A stretch of DNA of 38,080 nt from Prevotellamassilia sp. (GTDB lineage Bacteria; Bacteroidota; Bacteroidia; Bacteroidales; Bacteroidaceae), in assembly GCA_009775705.1 (NCBI GenBank), contig VSQE01000012.1, positions 1 to 38,080 on the forward strand, written 5' to 3'. The notes below the pieces were generated by a model. It searched no databases. It was given only the letters and a program-made list of their open reading frames with translations, and was not told where the DNA came from. This document shows positions 16,489 to 24,424 of this stretch, in pieces; position 1 is the stretch's first letter; each line of letters opens with the position of its first letter. The position numbers and the translations under genes were made by a program.

Positions 16489-17466
16489 TTACAGACTATA
16501 GGCAACATTGAACATCAGCGAGGAAGCGGACAGATGGTATTTGGCATACGAGATGCCGGCTTTGAAGCGACTTAGCTGTATGCCGCCTCCGAAGCTCAGT
16601 CCGGCACCGTGTCCCGATCCGGCGGCTTTCAGCTCGTATGCCCGCCGGAAGTTATATCCGGCCGACAGGTAGAGAAAGTCTGTGGGCAGGACATCGATGC
16701 CTACTACGATATGGTTCAGCACTTTTTTCGACAGGCTGATGCTTTCTTCTTCGGGATGGTAATAATAATGAGTGGCCCATCGGGTCAGGTCTGTCAGTGT
16801 GACCGAGAAGCGCACCGGGGCGTGGTTCATGCCTTTGGTGAAACCTATCTGCATGTTGAAAGGCAGGCGTTCCGTGCGGTCGTCGAAGGCTTTCAGCGGG
16901 GCGCCGATGTTCCGCAGGGCGGCCGAGACGGAAAGGTCCGTTTCTTCATTGTAGTAATTCAGGCCCAGATCGAAGGAAACGGCCACCGAAGAGAATTCCC
17001 CGTATCTGGAATAGAGCAGCTTGGCTGCCGCGCCGCCGGCCCAATAGTCGGAAAGCAGGTAGCTGTAGGCTCCTCCCACGGCGATGTCTTTGGCCGAGAA
17101 CGATCCGAGCACGTTTCCGTTCGTGTCTGTTTCGTCCATTGAGCCGTAGTTCATCATCTGCGCCGTGAAGGCAGCCGTGTGACGTTCTCCGAAAGCCATC
17201 ACATATTGTGCTCCCGTCCAGATGCCGCCGGAAGGATATGTCATGAAGTCCAGTCCTAACGAGCGGTTGCTCACGTTGGAGTAGAGGGCGGGATTGGCAT
17301 ATCCCGCAGTGGGGGAATCCTCAATCAGAGAGATATTCTCCCCTCCGAGAGCAGCGGCATGTGCTGAAGTCGGGAGCTTGAGCACTGTATATGAATAGGT
17401 ACTCTCCTGCGCCTGTACGGCGAAGGCTGTAAGAAAGGGAAGCAGGAGAAACAGATTTTTTTTCAT
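16489..17466 (-). CDS. porQ: Type IX secretion system protein PorQ
   Basis: An outer-membrane beta-barrel-like protein of the T9SS, part of the PorU-PorV-PorQ-PorZ attachment complex that cleaves the sorting domain from cargo and anchors it to A-LPS. The ATG at 17466 gives 325 residues with a signal peptide (MKKNLFLLLPFLTAFAVQAQ). The typical start of the mature protein is YTVLKLPTSAHAAALGG, then ISLIEDSPTAGYANPAL, and it ends with AGISYAKYHLSASSLMFNVA. It heads the porQ-cmk-ispH-manA group and is divergent from the tonB-like gene. Together with porZ it shows that the organism has a T9SS. Confidence 0.93.
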   Translation of the reverse strand: MKKNLFLLLPFLTAFAVQAQESTYSYTVLKLPTSAHAAALGGENISLIEDSPTAGYANPALYSNVSNRSLGLDFMTYPSGGIWTGAQYVMAFGERHTAAFTAQMMNYGSMDETDTNGNVLGSFSAKDIAVGGAYSYLLSDYWAGGAAAKLLYSRYGEFSSVAVSFDLGLNYYNEETDLSVSAALRNIGAPLKAFDDRTERLPFNMQIGFTKGMNHAPVRFSVTLTDLTRWATHYYYHPEEESISLSKKVLNHIVVGIDVLPTDFLYLSAGYNFRRAYELKAAGSGHGAGLSFGGGIQLSRFKAGISYAKYHLSASSLMFNVAYSL

Positions 17467-17487
17467 TACCTTATCAAAAATTGTGGT

Positions 17488-17495
17488 CAAAGTTA
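17488..17495 (-). promoter_or_regulatory. -7 box for porQ
   Basis: TAACTTTG on minus, 22 bp before the porQ ATG, fits TAnnTTTG. No good TTTG is seen at the -33 position. On the other strand of this 136-bp divergent region TAATTTTG (17519-17526) may serve the tonB-like gene. Confidence 0.45.
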
Positions 17496-17602
17496 CTCAA
17501 AAATTTAGATTTTGCGCGTAATTTTGCAGGACAATTTATTGGGAAGACCAAGACATTGACGCATTTCCGCGGGCAATATTTCTATGGGTTATAATTGATA
17601 AC

Positions 17603-18406
17603 GTGGGTGAGCCGGATTTAGTATCAAAAGAATGGTGTGATCTTGTTTTTGAGAACAGAAACAAGGATTACGGGGCTTACCTCCTGCGGCGGGAGGCAAA
17701 GAGGCGCCATGTCCGTGCGTTTTTGCTCCTGTTGCTCTTGTTGCTGGCCGCCTCTTTGGTTTTTCTGGTGCCCTTGCTGTACACGGGCTATCAGTACAAG
17801 ACGGCTCTGGACGAGCTGAAGGACGAGCTTCCCCGTATGGAAAGGATCTTCAAGGAAGAGGAGCGTGAGCTGAAAGCCGTTTCCGCCGGTCGCGGCATGC
17901 CGCGTGTCTCTACCGTGAAGGGTGCCGTCAGCCTCACACCGGACATCGTGGATTTCACGCCGCCCCCGGTAGTGTTCGGAAAAGCCGGTCCCGAGACGGT
18001 GGAACTGGAGGAGAGCATCCGGAAACTGACGGATGCCGACACGCTCCACAATCGTGACAAGGAAGACCGGCCCCTCGAAGGCATACAGCTGCGTCCGGTC
18101 GAAGTGGTCGAACAGATGCCCGATTTTCCCGGCGGACCTGCCGAGCTGATGAAGTGGCTCGACCGCAATATCCCTTATCCCCGGTCGTTGGTCGATAGAA
18201 AGGTGGAGGGAGATGTCGAAGTCTCCTTTCTTGTCGATGCCGAAGGGCGTGTGCGGAATGCCGAAGTAACGCAGTCCCTTCATCCCGAGCTGGATCATCT
18301 GGCACTGATGGCCGTACGGCGCATGCCTAAGTGGAATCCCGGAAAGGTGGACGGAAAGGTCTCGGTTGTCAAAGTCACCATTCCCATAGAGTTCAGACTG
18401 AAATAA
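17603..18406 (+). CDS. TonB-family energy transducer
   Basis: A 267-residue inner-membrane protein that passes proton-motive energy to outer-membrane TonB-dependent receptors. The N-terminus KEWCDLVFENRNKDYGAYLL, followed by RREAKRRH, is the cytoplasmic segment seen in Bacteroidota TonB proteins. A single membrane helix follows at about 39-60, then a periplasmic spacer (coiled part near 65-90) and a C-terminal TonB domain from about 185 (YPRSLVDRKVEGDVEVSFLV, then RMPKWNPGK). The start is GTG at 17603; no in-frame ATG lies nearby. It heads a plus-strand operon with polyprenyl synthase (26 bp), tatD and a glycosyltransferase gene. No exbB or exbD is adjacent. Confidence 0.9.
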   Translation: MGEPDLVSKEWCDLVFENRNKDYGAYLLRREAKRRHVRAFLLLLLLLLAASLVFLVPLLYTGYQYKTALDELKDELPRMERIFKEEERELKAVSAGRGMPRVSTVKGAVSLTPDIVDFTPPPVVFGKAGPETVELEESIRKLTDADTLHNRDKEDRPLEGIQLRPVEVVEQMPDFPGGPAELMKWLDRNIPYPRSLVDRKVEGDVEVSFLVDAEGRVRNAEVTQSLHPELDHLALMAVRRMPKWNPGKVDGKVSVVKVTIPIEFRLK

Positions 18407-18432
18407 AAGAAACAAAAGCAGAATACGATATC

Positions 18433-19407
18433 ATGAATACCTCAGACCGTTTATTGGAACAAATCTCCGGCGCGTTGTCGGCTTTGTCATATCCCGTTTG
18501 TCCGGAAGGACTTTACGAACCTGTCGCATACGTTCTCGGCATGGGAGGAAAGCGCATTCGGCCCATGCTGATGCTGATGGCCTACAGCCTGTACCGCGAC
18601 GATACCGAAAAGGTGCTGCCCGCCGCAGTAGGTCTGGAAACCTATCACAATCATACGCTGCTTCATGATGACCTGATGGATCGTGCCGATATGCGTCGCG
18701 GCAAACCTACCGTCCACAAGCGCTGGAACGACAATACGGCCGTTCTTTCGGGAGACGTGATGCTGATTCTGGCTTTCCGTCATTACCTTTCCTGCACTTG
18801 CGGGCATAAGGATGAAATGCTGGGGCTTTTCGCGCGGACGGCACAGGAGATTTGTGAGGGCCAGCAGTATGATGTGAACTTTGAAAGCCGTACGGATGTT
18901 TCCGTGGAGGAGTATCTGGAGATGATACGTCTGAAGACCTCCGTGCTTCTGGCCTGCGCGGCAAAGACCGGTGCTCTGGCGGCCGGTGCGCCCGAGGCTG
19001 AGGCTGAGGCTCTCTATGCCTTTGCCGAGCGTATCGGACTGGCTTTCCAGTTACAGGACGATTATCTCGATGTGTACGGTGATCCTGCCGTTTTCGGCAA
19101 GAAGATCGGCGGCGATATCCTGTGTGGTAAAAAGACGTTTTTGCTGGTCAGCGCGCTCGGCAGGGCCTCTGTTTCCCAGCGTGACCGCCTTCTCGCGCTT
19201 TTGGCCGCCGGCACGATGCCGCCGGCCGAAAAGATACGGGCCGTTACGGCACTTTATGACGAACTGGACATTGCGGATGTCTGCAACGAGGCGATAGGCC
19301 GCTTCTATGCCGAGGCCCGCGATTTCTTAGAGCGTCTTGACGTTCCGGCAGAACGGAAGGAAATGTTGTGGGATTATGTCACCGCTCTTTTAGGACGTTC
19401 CAGATAG
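18433..19407 (+). CDS. Polyprenyl (E-type) diphosphate synthase
   Basis: Condenses IPP onto allylic diphosphates, giving FPP, GGPP or longer chains for quinones and lipid carriers. The family motifs are clear: GGKRIRP at 39-45, the first Asp-rich motif DDLMD at 79-83 followed by RRGKPTVH, and the second DDYLD at 209-213 in FQLQDDYLDVYGD. ATG at 18433 gives 324 residues. The residues before the first Asp motif (YHNHTLLHDD) suggest FPP/GGPP-length products, but chain length cannot be fixed by eye. It is the second gene of the tonB-tatD operon. Confidence 0.93.
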   Translation: MNTSDRLLEQISGALSALSYPVCPEGLYEPVAYVLGMGGKRIRPMLMLMAYSLYRDDTEKVLPAAVGLETYHNHTLLHDDLMDRADMRRGKPTVHKRWNDNTAVLSGDVMLILAFRHYLSCTCGHKDEMLGLFARTAQEICEGQQYDVNFESRTDVSVEEYLEMIRLKTSVLLACAAKTGALAAGAPEAEAEALYAFAERIGLAFQLQDDYLDVYGDPAVFGKKIGGDILCGKKTFLLVSALGRASVSQRDRLLALLAAGTMPPAEKIRAVTALYDELDIADVCNEAIGRFYAEARDFLERLDVPAERKEMLWDYVTALLGRSR

Positions 19408-19441
19408 AAAGAACGTTGTGCACAAGACAATTCCGCAGATG

Positions 19442-20242
19442 ATGTTCATTGATACGCACACCCATATCTATACCGAAGAGTTCGGAGCCGACCGCGATGC
19501 CGTTGTCGCCCGTGCGGTCGGTGCCGGTGCCGCGGCTTTGCTGCTGCCCAACATCGACGAGGCTTCCATCGCCCCCATGTTGCGGCTTTGCCGGCAATAT
19601 CCCGGACTGTGCTTCCCCATGATGGGACTACATCCCACCGAACTCCCGTCCAGTCCCGCCCCGCTTCTTGACCGTATGGAAAATGCCCTGCAACAGCCCT
19701 CCCATCCTTATGTGGCGGTGGGCGAAGTGGGTATAGACCTTTATTGGGACACTGCGAGGCGGGACGAGCAGATCGCAGTGTTTCGCCGGCAGGCGGAATG
19801 GGCGGTACGTTACGGTCTGCCGTTGGTGGTGCATTCCCGTGCGGCTCATGCCGAACTGGTGCAGACACTTCTTCCTTTGCGTGAAGAATTGTCAGGAGGA
19901 GTGTTCCATTGTTTCGGAGGTACGGCAGAAGAGGCCTGCCAGTTGCTCGAGATGTTTCCCCGTTTCGTGCTGGGCATAGGAGGAGTGCTGACCTTCCGTA
20001 AATCTACTTTGCCGGAAGTGTTGCGCAGCACGGTCCCTGTGGATCGGATTGTTGTTGAGACCGATGCGCCCTATCTGGCTCCCGTCCCGCATCGGGGCAA
20101 ACGAAACGAGCCGTCTTTTGTTCCATACGTTCTGCAACAGTTGGCCCAGGTATATGATTTGCCCGTTGACAAGGTTGCCGCCGTCACTACCGCTACGGCC
20201 CGTCGTGTATTTCCCCGTCTGAATAATTTTCCCGGCGAATGA
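19442..20242 (+). CDS. TatD-family metal-dependent hydrolase/DNase
   Basis: A TIM-barrel amidohydrolase of the TatD/YcfH type with 3'-5' exonuclease activity in known members. Metal ligands are visible in order: His6 and His8 (DTHTHIY), Glu in AVGEVGIDLYWD, His in LVVHSRAAHAE, His in GVFHCFGG and Asp in VETDAPYLAPVPHRG. The start could be ATG 19442, ATG 19439 or GTG 19418; 19442 places the DTHTH motif at the usual distance. 266 residues. The stop overlaps the next gene's ATG (ATGA), so the two are translationally coupled. Confidence 0.93.
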   Translation: MFIDTHTHIYTEEFGADRDAVVARAVGAGAAALLLPNIDEASIAPMLRLCRQYPGLCFPMMGLHPTELPSSPAPLLDRMENALQQPSHPYVAVGEVGIDLYWDTARRDEQIAVFRRQAEWAVRYGLPLVVHSRAAHAELVQTLLPLREELSGGVFHCFGGTAEEACQLLEMFPRFVLGIGGVLTFRKSTLPEVLRSTVPVDRIVVETDAPYLAPVPHRGKRNEPSFVPYVLQQLAQVYDLPVDKVAAVTTATARRVFPRLNNFPGE

Positions 20243-21054
20243 ATCCGCTCCTGACCGTCGTTCCGATGGGCGGACTTTGCAACCGCCTGCGCGTCACGCT
20301 TTCGGCCCGTTTCGTGAGCGAGACGGTAGGGCGCCTCGTTCGTGTGGAGTGGGGGGCTGATCCTGAATGCGGGGCTGCTTTCGATGAATTGTTTCTGCCG
20401 ATGGACAGGGATGCTTTCCGCATTGTCCGCCGCTCGTGGTGGAACCGTCCCGCCGTGCGTCGGGAACTGTATTGGCCCGCGCTGGTGCGCCTGTTCTGCT
20501 ATGGAGAGCAACAGCGTGAGTACCATCCGGCGCGTCACGGCGAGGTGGCCCGGTTTGTGCGGCGTCACAGGCGTGTTTATTTCTCTACCGGTTATGCACT
20601 GGCCGATTACCCTGCCGCCCTGACCCGTCTTCTGCGTCCCCGTCCCGAAATCCGGGAGCGGGTAGAGACCGTTACCCGTAGGTTTCCGGCCGTGACCGTC
20701 GGCATCCACATACGGCGTACAGACAATGAGAAGTCCGTTCACGGCAGTCCCGTCAGCGCTTTCTGTCGCAGGATGGAGGCGGAGATCCGGGCCAATCCCG
20801 ATGTCCGTTTTTTTCTGGCAACCGACGATGATGTGTTGCGGCGCGACCTTTGTGCAGACTATCCGGTCCATCTGCTCCCGCGGCAGGAGCGGCCTGTGCG
20901 TCGGGACACGCTGGAAGGGGTGCGCGATGCTGTGGCCGACCTGTGGTGTCTGGCGGCAACGAGCCGCATCTATGGCAGCTATTGGTCATCCTTCACGGAC
21001 ATGGCGGCCGGGATAGGTCGGGTTCCGCTTACGATAGTACGTGAGGAGGAGTGA
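20239..21054 (+). CDS. Fucosyltransferase-superfamily glycosyltransferase (HxRxxD motif)
   Basis: A 271-residue protein without signal peptide. Three parts point to the GT11/GT23/GT65 fucosyltransferase fold: a glycine-rich start PMGGLCNRLRVTLSARF near residue 9, the nucleotide-sugar motif VGIHIRRTDN with HIRRTD at 157-162, and FFLATDDD followed by YGSYWSSFTDMAA near the C-terminus. The donor is probably GDP-fucose; the acceptor is unknown. The protein is very Arg-rich and the gene looks GC-rich beside its neighbours. It is coupled to tatD by an ATGA overlap and is the last gene of the operon. Bacteroidota with T9SS often fucosylate surface proteins, so this could be part of that, but no other glycan genes are nearby. 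Confidence 0.75.
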   Translation: MNPLLTVVPMGGLCNRLRVTLSARFVSETVGRLVRVEWGADPECGAAFDELFLPMDRDAFRIVRRSWWNRPAVRRELYWPALVRLFCYGEQQREYHPARHGEVARFVRRHRRVYFSTGYALADYPAALTRLLRPRPEIRERVETVTRRFPAVTVGIHIRRTDNEKSVHGSPVSAFCRRMEAEIRANPDVRFFLATDDDVLRRDLCADYPVHLLPRQERPVRRDTLEGVRDAVADLWCLAATSRIYGSYWSSFTDMAAGIGRVPLTIVREEE

Positions 21055-21194
21055 AGGTCCGTAGCGTGGCCATGTTTTTTTGCCCCATAACAAAAAGTGT
21101 GCCAAACTGAAAAGGACTCCAGACCGCACAATGGATATTTCCGCTTTTTTAATGGTTTGAGATAAAGTTTAACGCGGGATTCGAAGGGTTTTCG

Positions 21195-21279
21195 AAAAAG
21201 ATTGGACCTTTTTTAAAAAAGATAGGACCTTTTTTGAAAAAGATCCTATCTTTTTTCAAGAAAAACCTATGTATTTTTC
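21195..21279. repeat. Four ~21-bp A-tract/T-tract units, cassette copy 2
   Basis: On plus the cores are GATTGGACC, GATAGGACC, GATCCTATC and ACCTATGTA, each between A and T runs. In the second unit A6-G and C-T6 form an inverted repeat around ATAGGAC. The second and third cores are near complements of one another (GATAGGA against TCCTATC). Arrays in both copies have four units in register. Confidence 0.7.
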
Positions 21280-21292
21280 ACGTTAAGCTTCG

Positions 21293-21337
21293 AAAAAAAG
21301 CCGCCAATGGGCGGCTTTTCAGGGGGGTCCTCTTTTG
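21293..21337 (-). ncRNA. Predicted ~45-nt small RNA with intrinsic terminator, copy 2
   Basis: On minus the transcript would start near 21337, share CCCTGAAA with copy 1, and end in a stem of GGCGGCT (21310-21316) with AGCCGCC (21299-21305), extended by three A-U pairs and followed by a U-run. Compared with copy 1 the outermost stem pair differs on both sides (G-C there, A-U here), and the loops differ freely, which supports selection on the stem. Confidence 0.55.
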
Positions 21338-21343
21338 CTACCG

Positions 21344-21375
21344 CAAACATACAACATTTCGGAGCGGAAAGCAAA
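21344..21375 (-). promoter_or_regulatory. Bacteroidota-type promoter of cassette copy 2
   Basis: On minus, TTTG (21372-21375), a 20-bp spacer and TATGTTTG (21344-21351) match the consensus, with the palindrome GTTAATTAAC (21377-21386) one base upstream of the -33 box. The spacer bases differ strongly from copy 1 while its length is kept. Confidence 0.75.
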
Positions 21376-21516
21376 TGTTAATTAACTTACTTTTAGTTTT
21401 CGGGGATGCTGCAAAAAACGCTCTCTCCGGTTGATTCTGTAATGAAGGTCTCGGCTTGATTGATGTACGGCCGGAAATTTGCCGTTTCGGTCTCCGGACA
21501 AAAAACTTACTTTTTA

Positions 21517-21548
21517 TTTGGTCCGTGCTACTTCATGTCGTAACTTTG
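21517..21548 (+). promoter_or_regulatory. leuS promoter
   Basis: TTTG (21517-21520), a 20-bp spacer and TAACTTTG (21541-21548) match the consensus in full. The leader to the leuS ATG is about 25 nt. No T-box or other leader structure is seen. Confidence 0.8.
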
Positions 21549-21578
21549 CTACGAAATAAAAATAATTGCAATATATAG

Positions 21579-24419
21579 ATGGAATACAATTTCAAAGAGA
21601 TAGAAAACAAGTGGCGTACCCGCTGGGCGGAGGAGAAGACCTATCACGTCACGGAGGATGCTTCGCGCCCCAAGTTTTACGTGTTGAATATGTTCCCTTA
21701 TCCCTCCGGAGCGGGCCTTCATGTAGGTCATCCGCTGGGGTATATCGCCAGTGACATATATGCCCGCTACAAACGGCTCAAAGGTTTCAATGTGCTCAAT
21801 CCTATGGGCTATGATGCCTACGGTCTGCCGGCTGAGCAATATGCCATACAGACCGGACAGCATCCGGCCCTGACTACTGTGAAGAACATTGACCGTTACC
21901 GCGAACAGCTGGACAAGATCGGGTTCTCCTTTGACTGGGACCGTGAGATCAGAACGTGCGATCCGGCCTACTATCATTGGACACAGTGGGCATTCCAGAA
22001 AATGTTCAACAGCTATTATTGCAACGATACGCAACAAGCCCGCCCCATCAGTGAACTGGAAGAGGCGTTCGCCCGGTATGGCAACGAGGGGCTGAACGCG
22101 GCTTGCAGTGAGGAACTCAGCTTCACCGCCGCGGAGTGGAACTCCTGGAGCGAGAAGGAGAAGCAGGAAGTCCTGATGAATTACCGTATAGCCTATCTGG
22201 GCGAGACCATGGTGAACTGGTGTCCGGCATTGGGAACGGTGCTGGCCAACGACGAAGTGGTGGACGGTGTTTCCGAGCGTGGCGGGCATCCTGTGGTCCA
22301 GAAAAAGATGAAGCAATGGTGCCTGCGTGTCTCGGCCTATGCCCAGCGTCTGCTCGAAGGACTGGAGACCATAGACTGGACTGACTCTCTGAAAGAGACG
22401 CAGCGTAACTGGATAGGCCGCTCCGAAGGTACGGAGATGGAATTCAGCGTGAAGGACAGCGATGTGAAGTTTACGATTTTCACGACACGTGCCGATACGA
22501 TTTTCGGAGTGACATTCATGGTTCTTGCACCCGAGAGCGAGCTGGTGGGGCAGCTGACCACCCCCGACCGCCGTGCCGAAGTAGAGGCTTATCTGGAGGC
22601 CACGAAGAAACGGACCGAGCGTGAGCGCATTGCCGATCGCCGCGTGTCCGGTGTTTTCTCCGGAAGCTATGCCGTCAATCCTTTTACCGGCGATGCCATC
22701 CCTGTCTGGATCAGCGACTATGTGCTGGCCGGTTATGGAACGGGGGCCATTATGGCGGTGCCGGCGCACGACTCGCGCGACTATGCTTTTGCCCGTCATT
22801 TCGGTCTGCCGGTGGTGCCGCTCATTGAGGGAGCCGATGTCAGCGAAGAGAGTTTCGATGCAAAGGAGGGAATCGTGATGAACAGCCCGGCGGCCGGCAC
22901 CGAGGCTTTGAACGGTTTTTCGCTCAACGGCCTGTCCGTGAAGGAAGCCATTGCCGCTACGAAACGGTTTGTGACGGAAAACAAACTGGGCCGTGTCAAG
23001 GTGAACTATCGTCTGCGCGATGCCATCTTCTCACGTCAGAGATATTGGGGCGAGCCTTTCCCCGTGTATTATAAGGACGGAATGCCCCGGATGATTCCCG
23101 AAGAGTGCCTGCCGCTTGAACTTCCCGAGGTTTCCCGCTTCCTGCCTACCGAAACCGGTGAGCCTCCTTTGGGCAATGCCGCTTGCTGGGCATGGGACAC
23201 GGTGAACCGTTGTGTGACGGAAAACAGCCGCATAGACAACAGTACGGTGTTCCCGCTGGAACTCTCCACGATGCCGGGCTTTGCCGGTTCGTCGGCCTAT
23301 TATCTACGCTACATGGATCCCCGCAACGACAAGGCATTGGTGGGCCGTGAGGCCGATGAATATTGGCAGGCGGTGGACCTGTACATCGGAGGGTCGGAGC
23401 ATGCGACGGGACATCTCATCTACAGTCGTTTCTGGAACAAGTTCCTTTTCGATACGGGTGTTTCGGCACAGGAAGAGCCTTTCCGGAAGCTGGTGAACCA
23501 AGGCATGATTCAGGGACGCTCCAATTTCGTCTACCGCATCAAGGATACCAACACGTTCGTTTCCTTGGGACTGAAAGACAATTATGACGTGACTCCGATT
23601 CACGTGGATGTCAACATCGTGCATAACGATGTGCTTGACATCGAGGCATTCAAGGCCTGGCGTCCCGAGTATGCGACAGCGGAATTTGTGCTTGAAGACG
23701 GCAAATACGTCTGCGGATGGACCATAGAGAAGATGTCCAAATCTATGTTCAACGTGGTGAATCCGGATATGATCGTAGAAAAATATGGTGCCGATACGCT
23801 CCGTCTGTATGAAATGTTCCTCGGTCCGATCAATCAGAGCAAGCCGTGGGATTCGAACGGCATTGACGGCTGTTTCCGCTTTTTGCGCAAAGTGTGGAAC
23901 CTGTTCTTTGACAAGACAGGTAATTTCTGTGTGACGGACAACGAGCCGACAAAGGAAAATCTCAGGACGCTCCACAAACTCATCCGGAAGGTGACAGAGG
24001 ACATTGAGGTGTTCAGTTATAACACCAGTGTGCCTGCCTTTATGATTGCGGCCGGAGAACTGGCGCAGCAGAAGTGTGCCAGCCGGTCCGTACTGGAGAC
24101 TTTTGTTGTCTTGCTGGCACCTTTCGCTCCCCATGTGTGTGAGGAACTCTGGCATCAGTTGGGCCATACGACTACCGTCTGCGATGCCTCCTGGCCAATC
24201 TTTGACGAAAGCTATCTGAAGGAAGACACGGTGACGCTGAGCGTCTCCTTTAACGGGAAGACCCGTTTCACGTTAGACTTCCCGGCCGACACGCCGAAGG
24301 ATGTGATAGAGAAAACCGTTCTCGCCGCCGAACCTACTCAGAAGTATCTGGAAGGAATGACGGTGCTGAAGGTGATTGTGGTGCCCGGCAAGATTGTAAA
24401 TATAGTATTGAAAAAATAA
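21579..24419 (+). CDS. leuS: Leucyl-tRNA synthetase
   Basis: Charges tRNA-Leu; class I synthetase. The HIGH motif is HVGH at 48-51 (YPSGAGLHVGHPLGY) and the KMSKS motif is exact at 718-722. The editing domain is present (TIFTTRADTIFGVTFMVLAP, then GTGAIMAVPAHDSRDYAFA with the key Asp). 946 residues is the normal size in Bacteroidota; the region between the catalytic halves includes the insertion common in that phylum (INNSYYCNDTQQARPISELE-like part near 145-165). It heads leuS-yitT-rdgB-porZ, with only 5 bp before the next gene. Confidence 0.98.
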   Translation: MEYNFKEIENKWRTRWAEEKTYHVTEDASRPKFYVLNMFPYPSGAGLHVGHPLGYIASDIYARYKRLKGFNVLNPMGYDAYGLPAEQYAIQTGQHPALTTVKNIDRYREQLDKIGFSFDWDREIRTCDPAYYHWTQWAFQKMFNSYYCNDTQQARPISELEEAFARYGNEGLNAACSEELSFTAAEWNSWSEKEKQEVLMNYRIAYLGETMVNWCPALGTVLANDEVVDGVSERGGHPVVQKKMKQWCLRVSAYAQRLLEGLETIDWTDSLKETQRNWIGRSEGTEMEFSVKDSDVKFTIFTTRADTIFGVTFMVLAPESELVGQLTTPDRRAEVEAYLEATKKRTERERIADRRVSGVFSGSYAVNPFTGDAIPVWISDYVLAGYGTGAIMAVPAHDSRDYAFARHFGLPVVPLIEGADVSEESFDAKEGIVMNSPAAGTEALNGFSLNGLSVKEAIAATKRFVTENKLGRVKVNYRLRDAIFSRQRYWGEPFPVYYKDGMPRMIPEECLPLELPEVSRFLPTETGEPPLGNAACWAWDTVNRCVTENSRIDNSTVFPLELSTMPGFAGSSAYYLRYMDPRNDKALVGREADEYWQAVDLYIGGSEHATGHLIYSRFWNKFLFDTGVSAQEEPFRKLVNQGMIQGRSNFVYRIKDTNTFVSLGLKDNYDVTPIHVDVNIVHNDVLDIEAFKAWRPEYATAEFVLEDGKYVCGWTIEKMSKSMFNVVNPDMIVEKYGADTLRLYEMFLGPINQSKPWDSNGIDGCFRFLRKVWNLFFDKTGNFCVTDNEPTKENLRTLHKLIRKVTEDIEVFSYNTSVPAFMIAAGELAQQKCASRSVLETFVVLLAPFAPHVCEELWHQLGHTTTVCDASWPIFDESYLKEDTVTLSVSFNGKTRFTLDFPADTPKDVIEKTVLAAEPTQKYLEGMTVLKVIVVPGKIVNIVLKK

Positions 24420-24424
24420 AAGAT

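Larger units (their letters stand above)
21164..21386 (-). repeat. 223-bp regulatory/RNA cassette, copy 2
   Basis: Aligns base for base with 2239-2461 without gaps. The ends are identical (AAAGTTTAAC at 21164-21173 and GTTAATTAAC at 21377-21386), and inner landmarks keep identical spacing in both copies: GGACC 40 bases from the left end, the terminator stem 96 bases further, the palindrome 77 bases after that. No gene is downstream on minus, so the cassette is not simply a gene leader. Confidence 0.8.
21055..21578. other. 524-bp non-coding region before leuS
   Basis: Holds the second copy of the 223-bp cassette (21164-21386) and the leuS promoter (21517-21548). No protein gene is supported. 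The cassette transcript reads on minus, toward the end of the plus-strand glycosyltransferase gene. Its terminator stem is flanked by A and T runs on both sides and may also stop the tonB-tatD operon on plus. Confidence 0.6.

Noticed and set aside
21195..21279. CRISPR array
   Set aside because: Units are only four, about 21 bp, adjoin directly without unique spacers, and no cas gene is present.
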